A stretch of DNA of 64,000 nucleotides from Wenyingzhuangia fucanilytica (lineage in GTDB: Bacteria; Bacteroidota; Bacteroidia; Flavobacteriales; Flavobacteriaceae). Numbering within the stretch: position 1 is the stretch's first letter; the number at the start of each line of letters is the position of its first letter. Below the pieces are notes generated by a model, which had not been told where the DNA came from, ran no database searches, and was given only the letters and a program-made list of their open reading frames with translations. Positions 8,716-17,188 of this stretch are shown here, in pieces. A program made the position numbers and the translations under genes. The stretch covers positions 2,960,501-3,024,500 of the forward strand of contig NZ_CP014224.1 in the NCBI RefSeq assembly GCF_001697185.1, in the 5' to 3' direction.

Positions 8716-9759
8716 TTAAAATTTCATAAAATTTGTTGGATCTACTGGGTAGCCATCTTTCCACAATTCGAAATGAAGATGTGGGCCTGTGCTAAATTCT
8801 CCTGTTGAGCCTATATTAGCAATTGCCTGACCAGCTTTTACTAACGCTCCTTGAGATACATTTATTCTACTATTGTGCTTATATACCGACACGTAATTAT
8901 CTTGATGTACAATAACAACTACAAATCCTGTTTCTATAGACCACTCTGCAAAAACCACCGTTCCATCAGCAATTGTTTTTACAGGCGCTTCTTTTTCTGC
9001 TGCAATATCAATGGCAAAATGATGCTCAACTGCATTGTATTCTGACGTAATATTCCCCTGAATTGGAGCAACAAAAACTTGCTCTGTTTTATTATACTCG
9101 TATCCAAAAATACTAAAACGTTCTTCTCGTTCTACTTTTTCTCTAAAAACAGAATCTAAAATAGAGCTTTCTAAAGAGGCTAACTCCTCATCAGACAAAG
9201 TTTCGGTTGCAGACTCTTCATCCTCTTGGTTTGTTAATCCATTTTCACCAACTACCTCAATACCTTTATACCTTTCTCTTAAAGCCTCAATAGTACTGTT
9301 TTTTTCCTGTAATAATTTATACAGTTTTTCTAATTTATTGTGAATTGAATCAGCATTAGTGATTCCAGATTGATAAACAGATTCTCCTTCTTTGGTTACA
9401 AATGGTAAAACATCCATTTCAATGGCTTTATCACCCAACAAAGCGGGTTTTAAAGATTCTGTATACAACTCTAAAGCATGCATGTTTTGCTCCAAAGAAT
9501 CTAATTGAAAGTTTAGGTTGATGGCATTCTTTTTTAATTCAGGCGATTCAAATCCAGGAATATATTCTTTTAACGGAGTATAAACTATTAAACCTGCTGT
9601 AAAAGAGATTAAAAAAATGCTAAACAATCCTCCAAAAACAAAAACATTTAAACGTGTTAATTTAAAAGAGAATTTCTCTTCAAAAGATTCCTCAGTTAAA
9701 ACTACCAATCGGTATTTTTTAACCCACTTCTTTTTAATACGTCCGCTTTTTTCTGCCAT
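8716..9759 (-). CDS. M23 family metallopeptidase (LytM/gametolysin type), membrane-anchored
   Basis: The 347-residue protein has a basic cytoplasmic N-terminus, one transmembrane helix at about 37-61 and a charged coiled-coil region to about 190. The C-terminal LytM barrel carries the zinc ligands in HHFAIDIA (about 247) and HLHFELWKDG (about 327-336). Such proteins cleave peptidoglycan cross-bridges or activate amidases, as in the MepM/NlpD group. Pairing with nadD upstream and the GH3 gene downstream is a frequent flavobacterial arrangement, as far as I recall. Confidence 0.93.
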   Translation of the reverse strand: MAEKSGRIKKKWVKKYRLVVLTEESFEEKFSFKLTRLNVFVFGGLFSIFLISFTAGLIVYTPLKEYIPGFESPELKKNAINLNFQLDSLEQNMHALELYTESLKPALLGDKAIEMDVLPFVTKEGESVYQSGITNADSIHNKLEKLYKLLQEKNSTIEALRERYKGIEVVGENGLTNQEDEESATETLSDEELASLESSILDSVFREKVEREERFSIFGYEYNKTEQVFVAPIQGNITSEYNAVEHHFAIDIAAEKEAPVKTIADGTVVFAEWSIETGFVVVIVHQDNYVSVYKHNSRINVSQGALVKAGQAIANIGSTGEFSTGPHLHFELWKDGYPVDPTNFMKF

Positions 9760-9826
9760 TTATTTTTTTGATGTTAGGTGATTTTTCAAAAACCAAACCA
9801 CAACTCACAAATGTATTGTTTACTTT

Positions 9827-10405
9827 CTATTTATAAAAATTCATTAAATCTATATACTCCCAAACTTTTGGAGTTAATAAATGCTGTACGCTCTTTTGTT
9901 CTTTGATTGATGATCTTATAAATGTAGATGAAATTTCTACAATTGGAGCTTCTACAAAATGAATTTTTGGATGTTGATCTAATTGATTCTCTTGTGCCTT
10001 CTTACTTATTCTTGGATAAACAAAAACCTCGTATTCTTCTAAAATCACCTCATAATTTTTCCATTTGTGAAAAGACTTTAAATTATCTTCTCCCATAATA
10101 ATGGCAAATGTATGATTTGGAAATTTTTCGGAAATATGCACCAAAGTATCAACCGTATAATTAGGCTGTTTTAACTTAAACTCAATATCTGACGGATGAA
10201 TATGTTCGTAATCTTCCGTGGCTTTGTACACCATTTCTAATCTGTGATGGTTGTCTAATAATGTACTTTTTTTCTTGTGAGGATTGTGAGGCGTTACCAC
10301 CATCCATACCTCATCCATGTCTGTATAATGTAACATGTGGTTCGCTAAAATAATATGCCCCACATGTACTGGATTAAAAGTTCCAAAATACAAACCTACT
10401 TTCAT
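9827..10405 (-). CDS. nadD: nicotinate-nucleotide adenylyltransferase
   Basis: A 192-residue nucleotidyltransferase that joins nicotinate mononucleotide and ATP to form deamido-NAD. The N-terminal GLYFGTFNPVHVGHI holds the (H/T)xGH-type active site, and EISSTFIRSSI near residue 165 is the C-terminal ISSTxIR motif. The length is typical. It begins 1 base after the stop of the DUF3050 gene, so the two are translated from one mRNA. Confidence 0.96.
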   Translation of the reverse strand: MKVGLYFGTFNPVHVGHIILANHMLHYTDMDEVWMVVTPHNPHKKKSTLLDNHHRLEMVYKATEDYEHIHPSDIEFKLKQPNYTVDTLVHISEKFPNHTFAIIMGEDNLKSFHKWKNYEVILEEYEVFVYPRISKKAQENQLDQHPKIHFVEAPIVEISSTFIRSSIKEQKSVQHLLTPKVWEYIDLMNFYK

Positions 10406-10406
10406 A

Positions 10407-11174
10407 CTAAACCAATTCTAATTGAATTCCCGACCAAAGTCCTATTCTTTTCTCAATAGCTTGTTCAGAAACTCTTAATACCTCTTTCCATTTTTGCTCA
10501 TCAGTTCCACATAATTCTTCTATCATTCTTAATGATAAAGGACCATGCTCATCACCATCCAACTCAATATGTCTTTCCAAATAATATAATAATTTGGTAT
10601 AAGCTTTATCTTGATTTTGTTTTTTGGTTTCTTTTACAATTTCCAAAAACATTTCTGGAATTACATCTTCTCTACCAAAAGTAAAAGCCGCTGCAATTTC
10701 GTGTACATTTCCTCTTTCTATAATTTCAAAAGTATAAGACACAAAGTCGTAAACTGCAGGAGAAACCTCAACTTCTTTTAAAGCCTCTAAAACATAAACT
10801 CCCTGTTTAATTAAGTTGATAAACAAATCTATTTTTACTGTACTTGCTCCTACTTCTTTCATAGCCTCTAAATACATTTCAAAATGACTCATAGGCTGAC
10901 CCAACTCATTTACATCTGTTTCTTCTCCATGTACAATTTCATTGATAAATCTTGCCGTTACAGGGTTTTTAACAGGGATCCAAACTTTAGACACACAAGT
11001 TAATTCTATCTGTAAACTTTTTAACAAAGACATAAAATCCCAAACAGCAAACACATGGCTTTCCATAAATTGTTTGATGTCTTCAATACTGTTTAAATCC
11101 TTATACAAATCATGAGAATTCAACTTGTTTATAGCTGAATGAATTTTATTCTGAACATCTTCAATCTTCATCAA
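10407..11174 (-). CDS. DUF3050 domain protein (heme-oxygenase-like fold)
   Basis: The 255-residue protein matches DUF3050, a family of predicted all-helical heme-oxygenase/TenA-like proteins. The conserved elements include [20 protein letters not shown] near residues 37-56, [20 protein letters not shown], and a C-terminal [14 protein letters not shown]. Histidines and acidic residues at these places could bind a di-iron centre, which is inference. It lies between gmk and nadD with gaps of 3 and 1 bases. The start may be the second Met (11171). The reaction is unknown. Confidence 0.82.
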   Translation of the reverse strand: MMKIEDVQNKIHSAINKLNSHDLYKDLNSIEDIKQFMESHVFAVWDFMSLLKSLQIELTCVSKVWIPVKNPVTARFINEIVHGEETDVNELGQPMSHFEMYLEAMKEVGASTVKIDLFINLIKQGVYVLEALKEVEVSPAVYDFVSYTFEIIERGNVHEIAAAFTFGREDVIPEMFLEIVKETKKQNQDKAYTKLLYYLERHIELDGDEHGPLSLRMIEELCGTDEQKWKEVLRVSEQAIEKRIGLWSGIQLELV

Positions 11175-11177
11175 ACC

Positions 11178-11750
11178 TTACTTATTTATAAAATTATAAA
11201 CCAACTGATATGCATCTTCTTTTGCCACAGACAAATCGTTATTTATTAAAACGGTATCAAACTTTTTAGCAAAATCCATTTCTTGTTCTGCTTTGGCCAC
11301 ACGCATTTTAATTTTTTCTTCTGTTTCTGTTGCTCTACCTCTCAATCTTCGTTCCATTTCTTCAATAGAAGGTGGTTGCACAAAAATGGCTAAAGTTTCT
11401 TTTGGGAATTGTTTTTTAATATTTAATCCTCCAACTACATCAATATCAAAAACCACATGTTTTCCTTCTTTCCAAATACGAGTGATTTCTGATTTTAAAG
11501 TACCGTAAAAATTATCTTTATACACTTCTTCCCACTCCAAGAACGCATCTTCATCCACTTTATTTCTAAACTCTTTGGCTGATAAAAAATAATAATCTTT
11601 TCCATCAACTTCTCCAACCCTAGGTTCACGTGAAGCCGCTGAAATAGAAAAATCTAAAGGCAAGTCTGTTTCTCCTAATAAATGACGTACAATGGTGGTT
11701 TTTCCAGAACCTGATGGAGCAGAAAAAACGATTAATTTTCCTGATGACAT
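11178..11750 (-). CDS. gmk: guanylate kinase
   Basis: A 190-residue P-loop kinase phosphorylating GMP to GDP. SAPSGSGKTTIVRHLL at about 10-25 is the Walker A loop, SREPRVGEVDGKDYYFLS at about 40-57 the GMP-binding segment, and RLRGRATETEEKIKMRV at about 134-150 the lid. It is 1 base from yicC and 3 from the DUF3050 gene. The yicC-gmk pairing is widespread in bacteria. Confidence 0.97.
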   Translation of the reverse strand: MSSGKLIVFSAPSGSGKTTIVRHLLGETDLPLDFSISAASREPRVGEVDGKDYYFLSAKEFRNKVDEDAFLEWEEVYKDNFYGTLKSEITRIWKEGKHVVFDIDVVGGLNIKKQFPKETLAIFVQPPSIEEMERRLRGRATETEEKIKMRVAKAEQEMDFAKKFDTVLINNDLSVAKEDAYQLVYNFINK

Positions 11751-11751
11751 A

Positions 11752-12609
11752 TTATAAAACGTTTAATATCTGTTCTTTAATTTTTTCTAACTCATTCTTC
11801 ATTTGCACCACAACTTGTTGCATTGGAGCGTAGTTAGATTTTGATCCTGTAGTATTAATTTCTCTACCAATTTCTTGAACAATAAATCCTAGTTTTTTAC
11901 CATCAGAAACTTGGTTATTTAACTCTTTGATAAAATATTCTAAGTGATTTGCCAAACGCACTTTTTCTTCGTTAATATCTAATTTTTCTAGATAGTAAAT
12001 CAACTCTTGCTCAAATCTATTTTCATCAACTGTTACTTGTAAATCATCAATAGCTTTGCGTAATTTTAATTTTACAGCTTCCATTCTAGCATCATCATGT
12101 TGATTAACTTCAATGGCTAAATTCTGAATATTTTGAATACGCTCTCTAAAATCTATTTCCAAAGACTCTGCTTCATCTTTACGGAATTGCACCAAAGCAG
12201 CAATAGCTTCTTCTACCCCTTTTTCAATCAACACCCATTCTTCTGGGTCTAATTCTTCGCGTTCCGTTTTTAAAGTATCTGGCAATCTCATCGCCATATC
12301 TAGCAACTCAACATCTGTACCTGTAGCTATTTGTTTTAACTGATTCATATAATCAGCCACCACATTTACATTTACTTTGGTTTGAGAAACTTCTGCAGTC
12401 ATTTCTACATAAATAGAAAAATCAACTTTACCTCTAACAACTGTATTTGCTATGGTTTTACGAACATCAATTTCTTTTTCTCTGTAATATTGAGGTATAC
12501 GTACATTTAAATCTAAATTTTTACTATTTAAAGATTTAATTTCGATAGTAACCTTTTTGGTAGGCAATTGTACTATTGCTTTCCCATATCCTGTCATTGA
12601 CTGTATCAT
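11752..12609 (-). CDS. YicC family endoribonuclease
   Basis: The 285-residue protein starts with MIQSMTGYGKA and ends with the conserved EIGREINTTGSKSNYAPMQQ segment plus a terminal helix, both diagnostic of YicC. Family members have been reported to act as endoribonucleases affecting small-RNA and sporulation or stationary-phase pathways. It is the first gene of the nine-gene minus-strand operon ending with Dabb. Confidence 0.94.
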   Translation of the reverse strand: MIQSMTGYGKAIVQLPTKKVTIEIKSLNSKNLDLNVRIPQYYREKEIDVRKTIANTVVRGKVDFSIYVEMTAEVSQTKVNVNVVADYMNQLKQIATGTDVELLDMAMRLPDTLKTEREELDPEEWVLIEKGVEEAIAALVQFRKDEAESLEIDFRERIQNIQNLAIEVNQHDDARMEAVKLKLRKAIDDLQVTVDENRFEQELIYYLEKLDINEEKVRLANHLEYFIKELNNQVSDGKKLGFIVQEIGREINTTGSKSNYAPMQQVVVQMKNELEKIKEQILNVL

Positions 12610-12662
12610 GTATCCAAAAAATTTGGCTGTAAAAATACGGATTTTACATGGGATAGACTTCT

Positions 12663-13574
12663 CTACTTATCAGTAACTTTTTTCTTAGACTCATTAGGCT
12701 TAGAAGTAACCATATAAACCCCTGTAAACACAAGCAATGCACATGCTGTTTTTGACCAAGAAAGTTCATCACTCCCTAACAACAACGCAAATATGGTAGC
12801 TAACACAGGTTGTAAATAAATAAAAGCACTTACTGTAGTTGGTTTTAAATGTTTTAAGCCATACAAATTGAATAGAAAATTAAAATATGTAGCAAACACA
12901 ATTACATAACCAACAATTAAATAAATATCAAAAGGAATATGATGCCATTCTATGGCTAACACTTCATTAAAAACTACAGGAGTCATAAACAACAACCCAA
13001 AAGTATATAACCATTTTACAAAAGTGATGGGATGATATTTTGCAATCATTTTTTTAGCCAAAATTAAATACAAAGCATAGCCAGAAGCATTTACAAACAC
13101 CAATGCATTTCCTAAAGGAATATTAACGGCGTTTGTTTCTATTTTTTTACCAGAAGTTGTTAAAAAATAAGCGCCCAACAAACCAATAACAATCCCTAAA
13201 AAACGTTTTAACTTTAATTTTTCTTTTAAAATAAACAAAGAAAAAACAAATACTAAAATAGGCGTAGTTACCATAATAACTGCCGCATTAATAGGCGTGG
13301 TTAAACTTAGGCCTTTAAAAAAAGACAAAATATTAATAACTATAGCTATGATAGACAAAAGTGCTACATATAAAAAATCTTTTTTCTCTAACTCCGGAGG
13401 CTTTACTATAAAAGAAGTAATCCAAAACAAAAGCGTTGCCGCAAAAATACGCACCCAAACCAATGCAAACGGACTCATAAAAGTTGGCATTACCTGTTTT
13501 ACAAGCGTGTAATTAATTCCATAAAAAACCGCTGTACTAAACACAGCTAATAAAGCCAGATTTCTTTTTGACAT
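12663..13574 (-). CDS. EamA family (DMT superfamily) membrane transporter
   Basis: A 303-residue protein with about ten hydrophobic helices arranged as two EamA repeats (about 8-140 and 150-290). The start FSTAVFYGINYTLVKQVMP and the second-repeat FIYLQPVLATIFALLLG are typical of drug/metabolite exporters. The substrate cannot be told. It stands 53 bases upstream of yicC on the same strand and may or may not share its transcript; it is divergent from the NlpC/P60 gene. Confidence 0.9.
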   Translation of the reverse strand: MSKRNLALLAVFSTAVFYGINYTLVKQVMPTFMSPFALVWVRIFAATLLFWITSFIVKPPELEKKDFLYVALLSIIAIVINILSFFKGLSLTTPINAAVIMVTTPILVFVFSLFILKEKLKLKRFLGIVIGLLGAYFLTTSGKKIETNAVNIPLGNALVFVNASGYALYLILAKKMIAKYHPITFVKWLYTFGLLFMTPVVFNEVLAIEWHHIPFDIYLIVGYVIVFATYFNFLFNLYGLKHLKPTTVSAFIYLQPVLATIFALLLGSDELSWSKTACALLVFTGVYMVTSKPNESKKKVTDK

Positions 13575-13623
13575 CCTTTGTAAATTTTAAATCAAATATC
13601 TGTAGAATATCTATTTTAGCAAT

Positions 13624-14250
13624 ATGAATAAAATAAAAAACTTTATTTTTTTTATCACTCTAGTCTCACTGGTTTATTCCTGTAAGACGGTTACTTATAT
13701 TCAACCTAAAAGAACCGATCGAATTATAAAAACTGCTAAAGGTTTTCAAGGAACAAAGTACAAAAGAGGCGGTGTAGACAAAAACGGAATGGATTGTTCT
13801 GGTTTGGTATATGCCAGTTTTTTAGAAAATGGAATTAAAATGCCTAGAACCTCTCTAGCACAATCTAACCTAGGACAAGAAATTCCTATTAAAAAAATTG
13901 CAGCAGGAGATCTTTTATTCTTTAAAACTTTAAATTCTAATCACATCAATCATGTGGGAATTGTAGTTTCTAACAACCAAAAAAACATCAATTTTATACA
14001 TGCTGCTTTTGAGGGAGTTATTACCTCATCCATCCAAGAGCCATATTGGAACAAGGCTTTTATATCAGCAAAAAGAATTATCAATGCTAAAAACCCTAAC
14101 AGCAATCAACCTATTACACACAAAGTAAAAGCTGGAGATACTTTGTATGAAATTTCTAGAACCTACCACACCAGCGTGCAAAACATCAAAGAACTTAATC
14201 ATTTGAAAAGTGATAAAATTACCATCGGAATGATTTTGAAAGTTTTATAA
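13624..14250 (+). CDS. NlpC/P60 (C40) peptidase with C-terminal LysM
   Basis: A 208-residue lipoprotein: hydrophobic leader with a lipobox ending VYSCK at Cys20, then an NlpC/P60 domain with the catalytic Cys in NGMDCSGLVYASF (about residue 58) and His in INHVGIVV (about 118). A LysM repeat of about 44 residues (HKVKAGDTLYEISRTYHTS onward) closes the protein. It should hydrolyse D-Glu-mDAP or related bonds in peptidoglycan stem peptides, held to the wall by LysM. It is divergent from the EamA gene. Confidence 0.94.
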   Translation: MNKIKNFIFFITLVSLVYSCKTVTYIQPKRTDRIIKTAKGFQGTKYKRGGVDKNGMDCSGLVYASFLENGIKMPRTSLAQSNLGQEIPIKKIAAGDLLFFKTLNSNHINHVGIVVSNNQKNINFIHAAFEGVITSSIQEPYWNKAFISAKRIINAKNPNSNQPITHKVKAGDTLYEISRTYHTSVQNIKELNHLKSDKITIGMILKVL

Positions 14251-14296
14251 GCCATATTTCTTTATTATCTTCCACAAAAGTTACCCATTTAACACC

Positions 14297-15325
14297 ATGG
14301 ATCAAAAACATATTTTAGTTATTAGAATGTCTGCTATGGGAGATGTTGCAATGACCGTACCCGTGATTAAAACATTAATTTCTCAACATCCAGATATTAA
14401 AATCACGGTTGTTTCAAAAGGATTTTTAAGTCCTCTTTTTGAAGACATAGAACAAGTTCATTTTTTCACCGCTGATGTAAGAGGAAAACACCGAGGTTTT
14501 AAAGGGATTTATAAACTTTATAAAGAATTAAAATCTTTAAACCTTGATGCTGTTGCCGATTTACACAACGTACTCCGCTCTAAACTTTTAAGAACTTTTT
14601 TTAAGTTAGATGGAACCAAAGTGGCATTTATTAACAAAGGAAGAGCCGAGAAAAAAGCACTAACCTCATTAAAAAACAAAGTTTTTAAACCTTTAACAAG
14701 TACACATCAACGCTATGCTGATGTATTTTCACTATTAGGATTTTCTGTTGATTTAGAAAAACCAAGTTTAAAAAACAAAGAAGTTCTTACTAAGGAGTTA
14801 AAAGATTTATTTAACTATCAACCTGATGAAAAAATTATTGGAATTGCTCCTTTTGCCGCACATCAAGGAAAAAAATATCCTTTAGAATTAATAGAACAGG
14901 TTATAGAAACTTTAAGTAAACAACATAAAGTTTTATTGTTTGGTGGAGGAAAACAAGAAGTTGAAGTCTTAAACAACATCACCCAAAAACACAGCAATAC
15001 TTTTTCTATGGCAGGAAAAATAAAACTAAAACAAGAACTTGCCATTATTAGCAACTTATCAGTTATGATAAGTATGGATAGCGGTAACGGACATTTTTCT
15101 GCTTTATACGGAATTCCAACCATCACCATTTGGGGCGCCACACATCCTTATGCCGGTTTTGCTCCCTTTCATCAAGAAGACAATTGCTTAACCGCTGATA
15201 GAAAGAAATATCCTTTATTACCAACATCGGTTTATGGAAATAAAATAATTTCTGGCTACGAAAACGTTATGGAAACTATTAGCCCTAAAGCCATCATTTA
15301 TAAAGTTTTATCAACAATTATTTAG
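14297..15325 (+). CDS. glycosyltransferase family 9 protein (heptosyltransferase-like)
   Basis: The 342-residue protein has two Rossmann-like domains of the ADP-heptose:LPS heptosyltransferase group. The N-terminus ILVIRMSAMGDVAMTVPVI is the GT9 signature, and the C-terminal half has SMDSGNGHFSALYGIPTITIWGATHP, in which the usual D-S/T-G-x-x-H motif for the nucleotide-sugar diphosphate is DSGNGH. It probably adds a sugar to LPS or lipooligosaccharide core at the inner membrane. Donor and acceptor are unknown. Confidence 0.9.
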   Translation: MDQKHILVIRMSAMGDVAMTVPVIKTLISQHPDIKITVVSKGFLSPLFEDIEQVHFFTADVRGKHRGFKGIYKLYKELKSLNLDAVADLHNVLRSKLLRTFFKLDGTKVAFINKGRAEKKALTSLKNKVFKPLTSTHQRYADVFSLLGFSVDLEKPSLKNKEVLTKELKDLFNYQPDEKIIGIAPFAAHQGKKYPLELIEQVIETLSKQHKVLLFGGGKQEVEVLNNITQKHSNTFSMAGKIKLKQELAIISNLSVMISMDSGNGHFSALYGIPTITIWGATHPYAGFAPFHQEDNCLTADRKKYPLLPTSVYGNKIISGYENVMETISPKAIIYKVLSTII

Positions 15326-15376
15326 ATTTGTTAATAAGTTTAAACAGTTTATATTCTAGTTTCTTAACAAACTATT

Positions 15377-15384
15377 TATTTTTG
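15377..15384 (+). promoter_or_regulatory. predicted -7 element TATTTTTG before the DUF3127 gene
   Basis: An exact TAnnTTTG match 15 bases upstream of the ATG at 15400. No TTG lies at the right distance, so support is moderate. Confidence 0.4.
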
Positions 15385-15399
15385 ATTTTCAATAAATAA

Positions 15400-15771
15400 A
15401 TGAAGAACATGCAAGTATCAGGAAAAATTAAGTTGATTAACGACACGCAAACATTTGGAGCAAGCGGATTTAGAAAAAGAGAATTGGTATTAACTACCGA
15501 TGAGCAGTACCCACAAATGTTAATGATTGAGTTTGTACAAGATAAAGTAGATATTTTAGATGCTTACAAAGTAGGGCAAGACGTAACTATTTCTATTAAC
15601 CTTAGAGGTCGTGAGTGGATTAACCCACAAGGAGAAGCTAAATATTTTAACTCTATTACAGGATGGAGAATTGAAGCTACTGCACCTGCTGCTCAAGGAG
15701 GTGAAGCACCTGCTACTTTTGAAACTACTTCTATTGCTCAAAACGAAGAACCAGACGATTTACCTTTCTAA
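15400..15771 (+). CDS. DUF3127 family protein (OB-fold)
   Basis: A 123-residue protein whose first about 95 residues match DUF3127, a Bacteroidota family resembling single-stranded-DNA-binding OB folds: MQVSGKIKLINDTQTFGASG, the FRKRELVLTTDEQYPQ strand pair, and LRGREWINPQGEAKYFNSI. An acidic, disordered tail ends EEPDDLPF, much like the protein-interaction tip of SSB (DDDIPF). By analogy it may bind nucleic acid and recruit partners, which is inference. The start could be Met4. Confidence 0.85.
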   Translation: MKNMQVSGKIKLINDTQTFGASGFRKRELVLTTDEQYPQMLMIEFVQDKVDILDAYKVGQDVTISINLRGREWINPQGEAKYFNSITGWRIEATAPAAQGGEAPATFETTSIAQNEEPDDLPF

Positions 15772-15795
15772 GAAAATCCTCTTAAAAAATATTTA

Positions 15796-15826
15796 AAACG
15801 CTTTCAATTTTATTGGAAGCGTTTTT
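15796..15826 (+). terminator. terminator after the DUF3127 gene
   Basis: AAAACGCTTTCAA pairs with TTGGAAGCGTTTT (one G-T pair) across a 6-base loop and is followed by a T-run. Confidence 0.8.
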
Positions 15827-15854
15827 ACATTAAGCTCCATAGAAATATTGCCTT

Positions 15855-16502
15855 ATGTATTTATTAGATCAAAACTCTGTAAAATTTCCTCATCCCACTT
15901 TAGCTAATAAAGATGATATTCTTGCTATTGGAGGTGACTTATCTACAGAACGTTTACTAACAGCATATAAACAAGGTATTTTTCCTTGGTATTGCGATGG
16001 TGAACCTATTATTTGGTACAGTCCGGCATGGAGAATGGTGTTAGACCCAAGACACTACAAACCGTCTAAAAGCCTAAAGCAAATCCTTAAAAAAAATACT
16101 TTTACAGTTACTTTTAATCAAAACTTTAAGGAGGTTATTTACAACTGTAAAACCATTAACAGATATGATGGTTTAGGTACTTGGATTACCGATGATATGC
16201 AACAAGCCTATATCAACCTACATCAGCTAGGTTACGCAAAATCTGTAGAAGTTTGGCTGGATGATGAACTGGTTGGTGGTTTATATGGTATTGATCAAGG
16301 ACATGTTTTTTGTGGCGAAAGTATGTTTAGTAAAGTTAGTAATGCCTCCAAAATTGCTTTTGCTTGGCTCAATGATTATTTAGTTAAAAACAATTATAAT
16401 TTATTAGATTGCCAAGTACACAACGATCACTTAGAGAGTTTAGGGGCTTATGAAATTCCGAGACAAGAATTTTTAGACATTCTATCAAAAAAGAAGCTTT
16501 AA
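15855..16502 (+). CDS. aat: leucyl/phenylalanyl-tRNA--protein transferase
   Basis: A 215-residue Aat enzyme, which adds Leu or Phe from aminoacyl-tRNA to N-terminal Arg/Lys of proteins for N-end-rule degradation. The blocks LLTAYKQGIFPWY and PIIWYSPAWRMVLDP near the N-terminus, YGIDQGHVFCGESMFS in the middle and DCQVHNDHLESLGAYEIPR at the end are characteristic. The length is typical of short forms. The spacer that follows holds one arm of the word-like repeat family. Confidence 0.95.
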   Translation: MYLLDQNSVKFPHPTLANKDDILAIGGDLSTERLLTAYKQGIFPWYCDGEPIIWYSPAWRMVLDPRHYKPSKSLKQILKKNTFTVTFNQNFKEVIYNCKTINRYDGLGTWITDDMQQAYINLHQLGYAKSVEVWLDDELVGGLYGIDQGHVFCGESMFSKVSNASKIAFAWLNDYLVKNNYNLLDCQVHNDHLESLGAYEIPRQEFLDILSKKKL

Positions 16503-16505
16503 TAC

Positions 16506-16532
16506 TTTCTAACTTTTATCTTTTTAACTTGA
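16506..16532. repeat. single arm of a word-like repeat (CTAACTTTT type)
   Basis: The sequence CTTTCTAACTTTTATC and the following TTTTTAACTT resemble the right arm of the leuC-leuD element at 2101-2130. No complementary arm is visible, so this is a half or decayed element. Confidence 0.45.
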
Positions 16533-16544
16533 TGAACAAACCCT

Positions 16545-16552
16545 TATCTTTG
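16545..16552 (+). promoter_or_regulatory. predicted -7 element TATCTTTG before the mazG-like gene
   Basis: An exact TAnnTTTG match about 50 bases upstream of the ATG at 16602; the -33 box is not clear. Confidence 0.45.
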
Positions 16553-16601
16553 AGCCGTTTTAACCCTAAAGGGATTTATAAAAAAAATTAACCCATCAAA
16601 A

Positions 16602-16928
16602 ATGGATATTAAAAACGCACAACTTGACGTTGACAAATGGATAAAAGAACATGGAGTTCGTTATTTTAACGAACTGACAAACATGGCTCAATTAACCGAA
16701 GAAGTTGGAGAAGTAGCTAGAATTATTGCTCGCAGATACGGAGAACAATCAGAAAAAGAAAGCGATAAAAACAAAGATTTAGGAGAAGAATTATCCGATG
16801 TTTTATTCGTTCTTTTATGCTTAGCAAATCAAACAGGAGTAGATTTACAAACTGCTTTTGATGCTAAATTAGATTTAAAAACAAAACGTGATCACGATCG
16901 TCATCACAACAACAAAAAACTACAATAA
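16602..16928 (+). CDS. MazG-like nucleotide pyrophosphohydrolase
   Basis: A 108-residue all-alpha NTP pyrophosphohydrolase. The metal-binding pattern is present: EEVGEVARIIARRYGE (ExxE half) and DLGEELSDVLFVLLCLA (ExxD half), at about 30-45 and 60-76. Small proteins of this type hydrolyse NTPs or dNTPs to monophosphate and PPi as house-cleaning enzymes. The TAA stop overlaps the ATG of the next gene, so it heads a tightly coupled three-gene unit with the small membrane protein and aroA. Confidence 0.9.
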   Translation: MDIKNAQLDVDKWIKEHGVRYFNELTNMAQLTEEVGEVARIIARRYGEQSEKESDKNKDLGEELSDVLFVLLCLANQTGVDLQTAFDAKLDLKTKRDHDRHHNNKKLQ

Positions 16929-17188
16929 TGGCCAATCAAAAAATTAAAAAAATAGCAAATACACCTTTGTGGAAATTAGCCATTAGGTTTATGATTTCTT
17001 TTGGATTTATTCTGGCCATAGTTTTTATAGCAGCAGAATTATTTAAAAGCGGAAATTTAAATGCTATTTCTGAAAGTTTTAAAGATGGCAGCTGGGTTCC
17101 TTTTGTAACTACAAGAGCAGCAATTATTGTAGGATATGGATTTGTAATGGCTTTTTTAACAAAAAGCAAAGCTAAAAACACATTATAA
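16928..17188 (+). CDS. small membrane protein of unknown function
   Basis: An 86-residue protein with a basic N-terminus, a first hydrophobic helix at about 17-37, a polar loop with two aromatic residues and a second helix at about 58-79, so two membrane spans with both ends probably cytoplasmic. No family is recognised. Its start overlaps the stop of the mazG-like gene and its stop overlaps the start of aroA (TAATG in both cases), which argues that it is a real, translated gene. Confidence 0.75.
   Translation: MANQKIKKIANTPLWKLAIRFMISFGFILAIVFIAAELFKSGNLNAISESFKDGSWVPFVTTRAAIIVGYGFVMAFLTKSKAKNTL

Noticed and set aside
8714-8764. Upstream start for the GH3 gene
   Set aside because: It begins at a non-ATG codon and would overlap the M23 coding region by about 50 bases; the ATG at 8713 leaves a 2-base gap and fits the family start.
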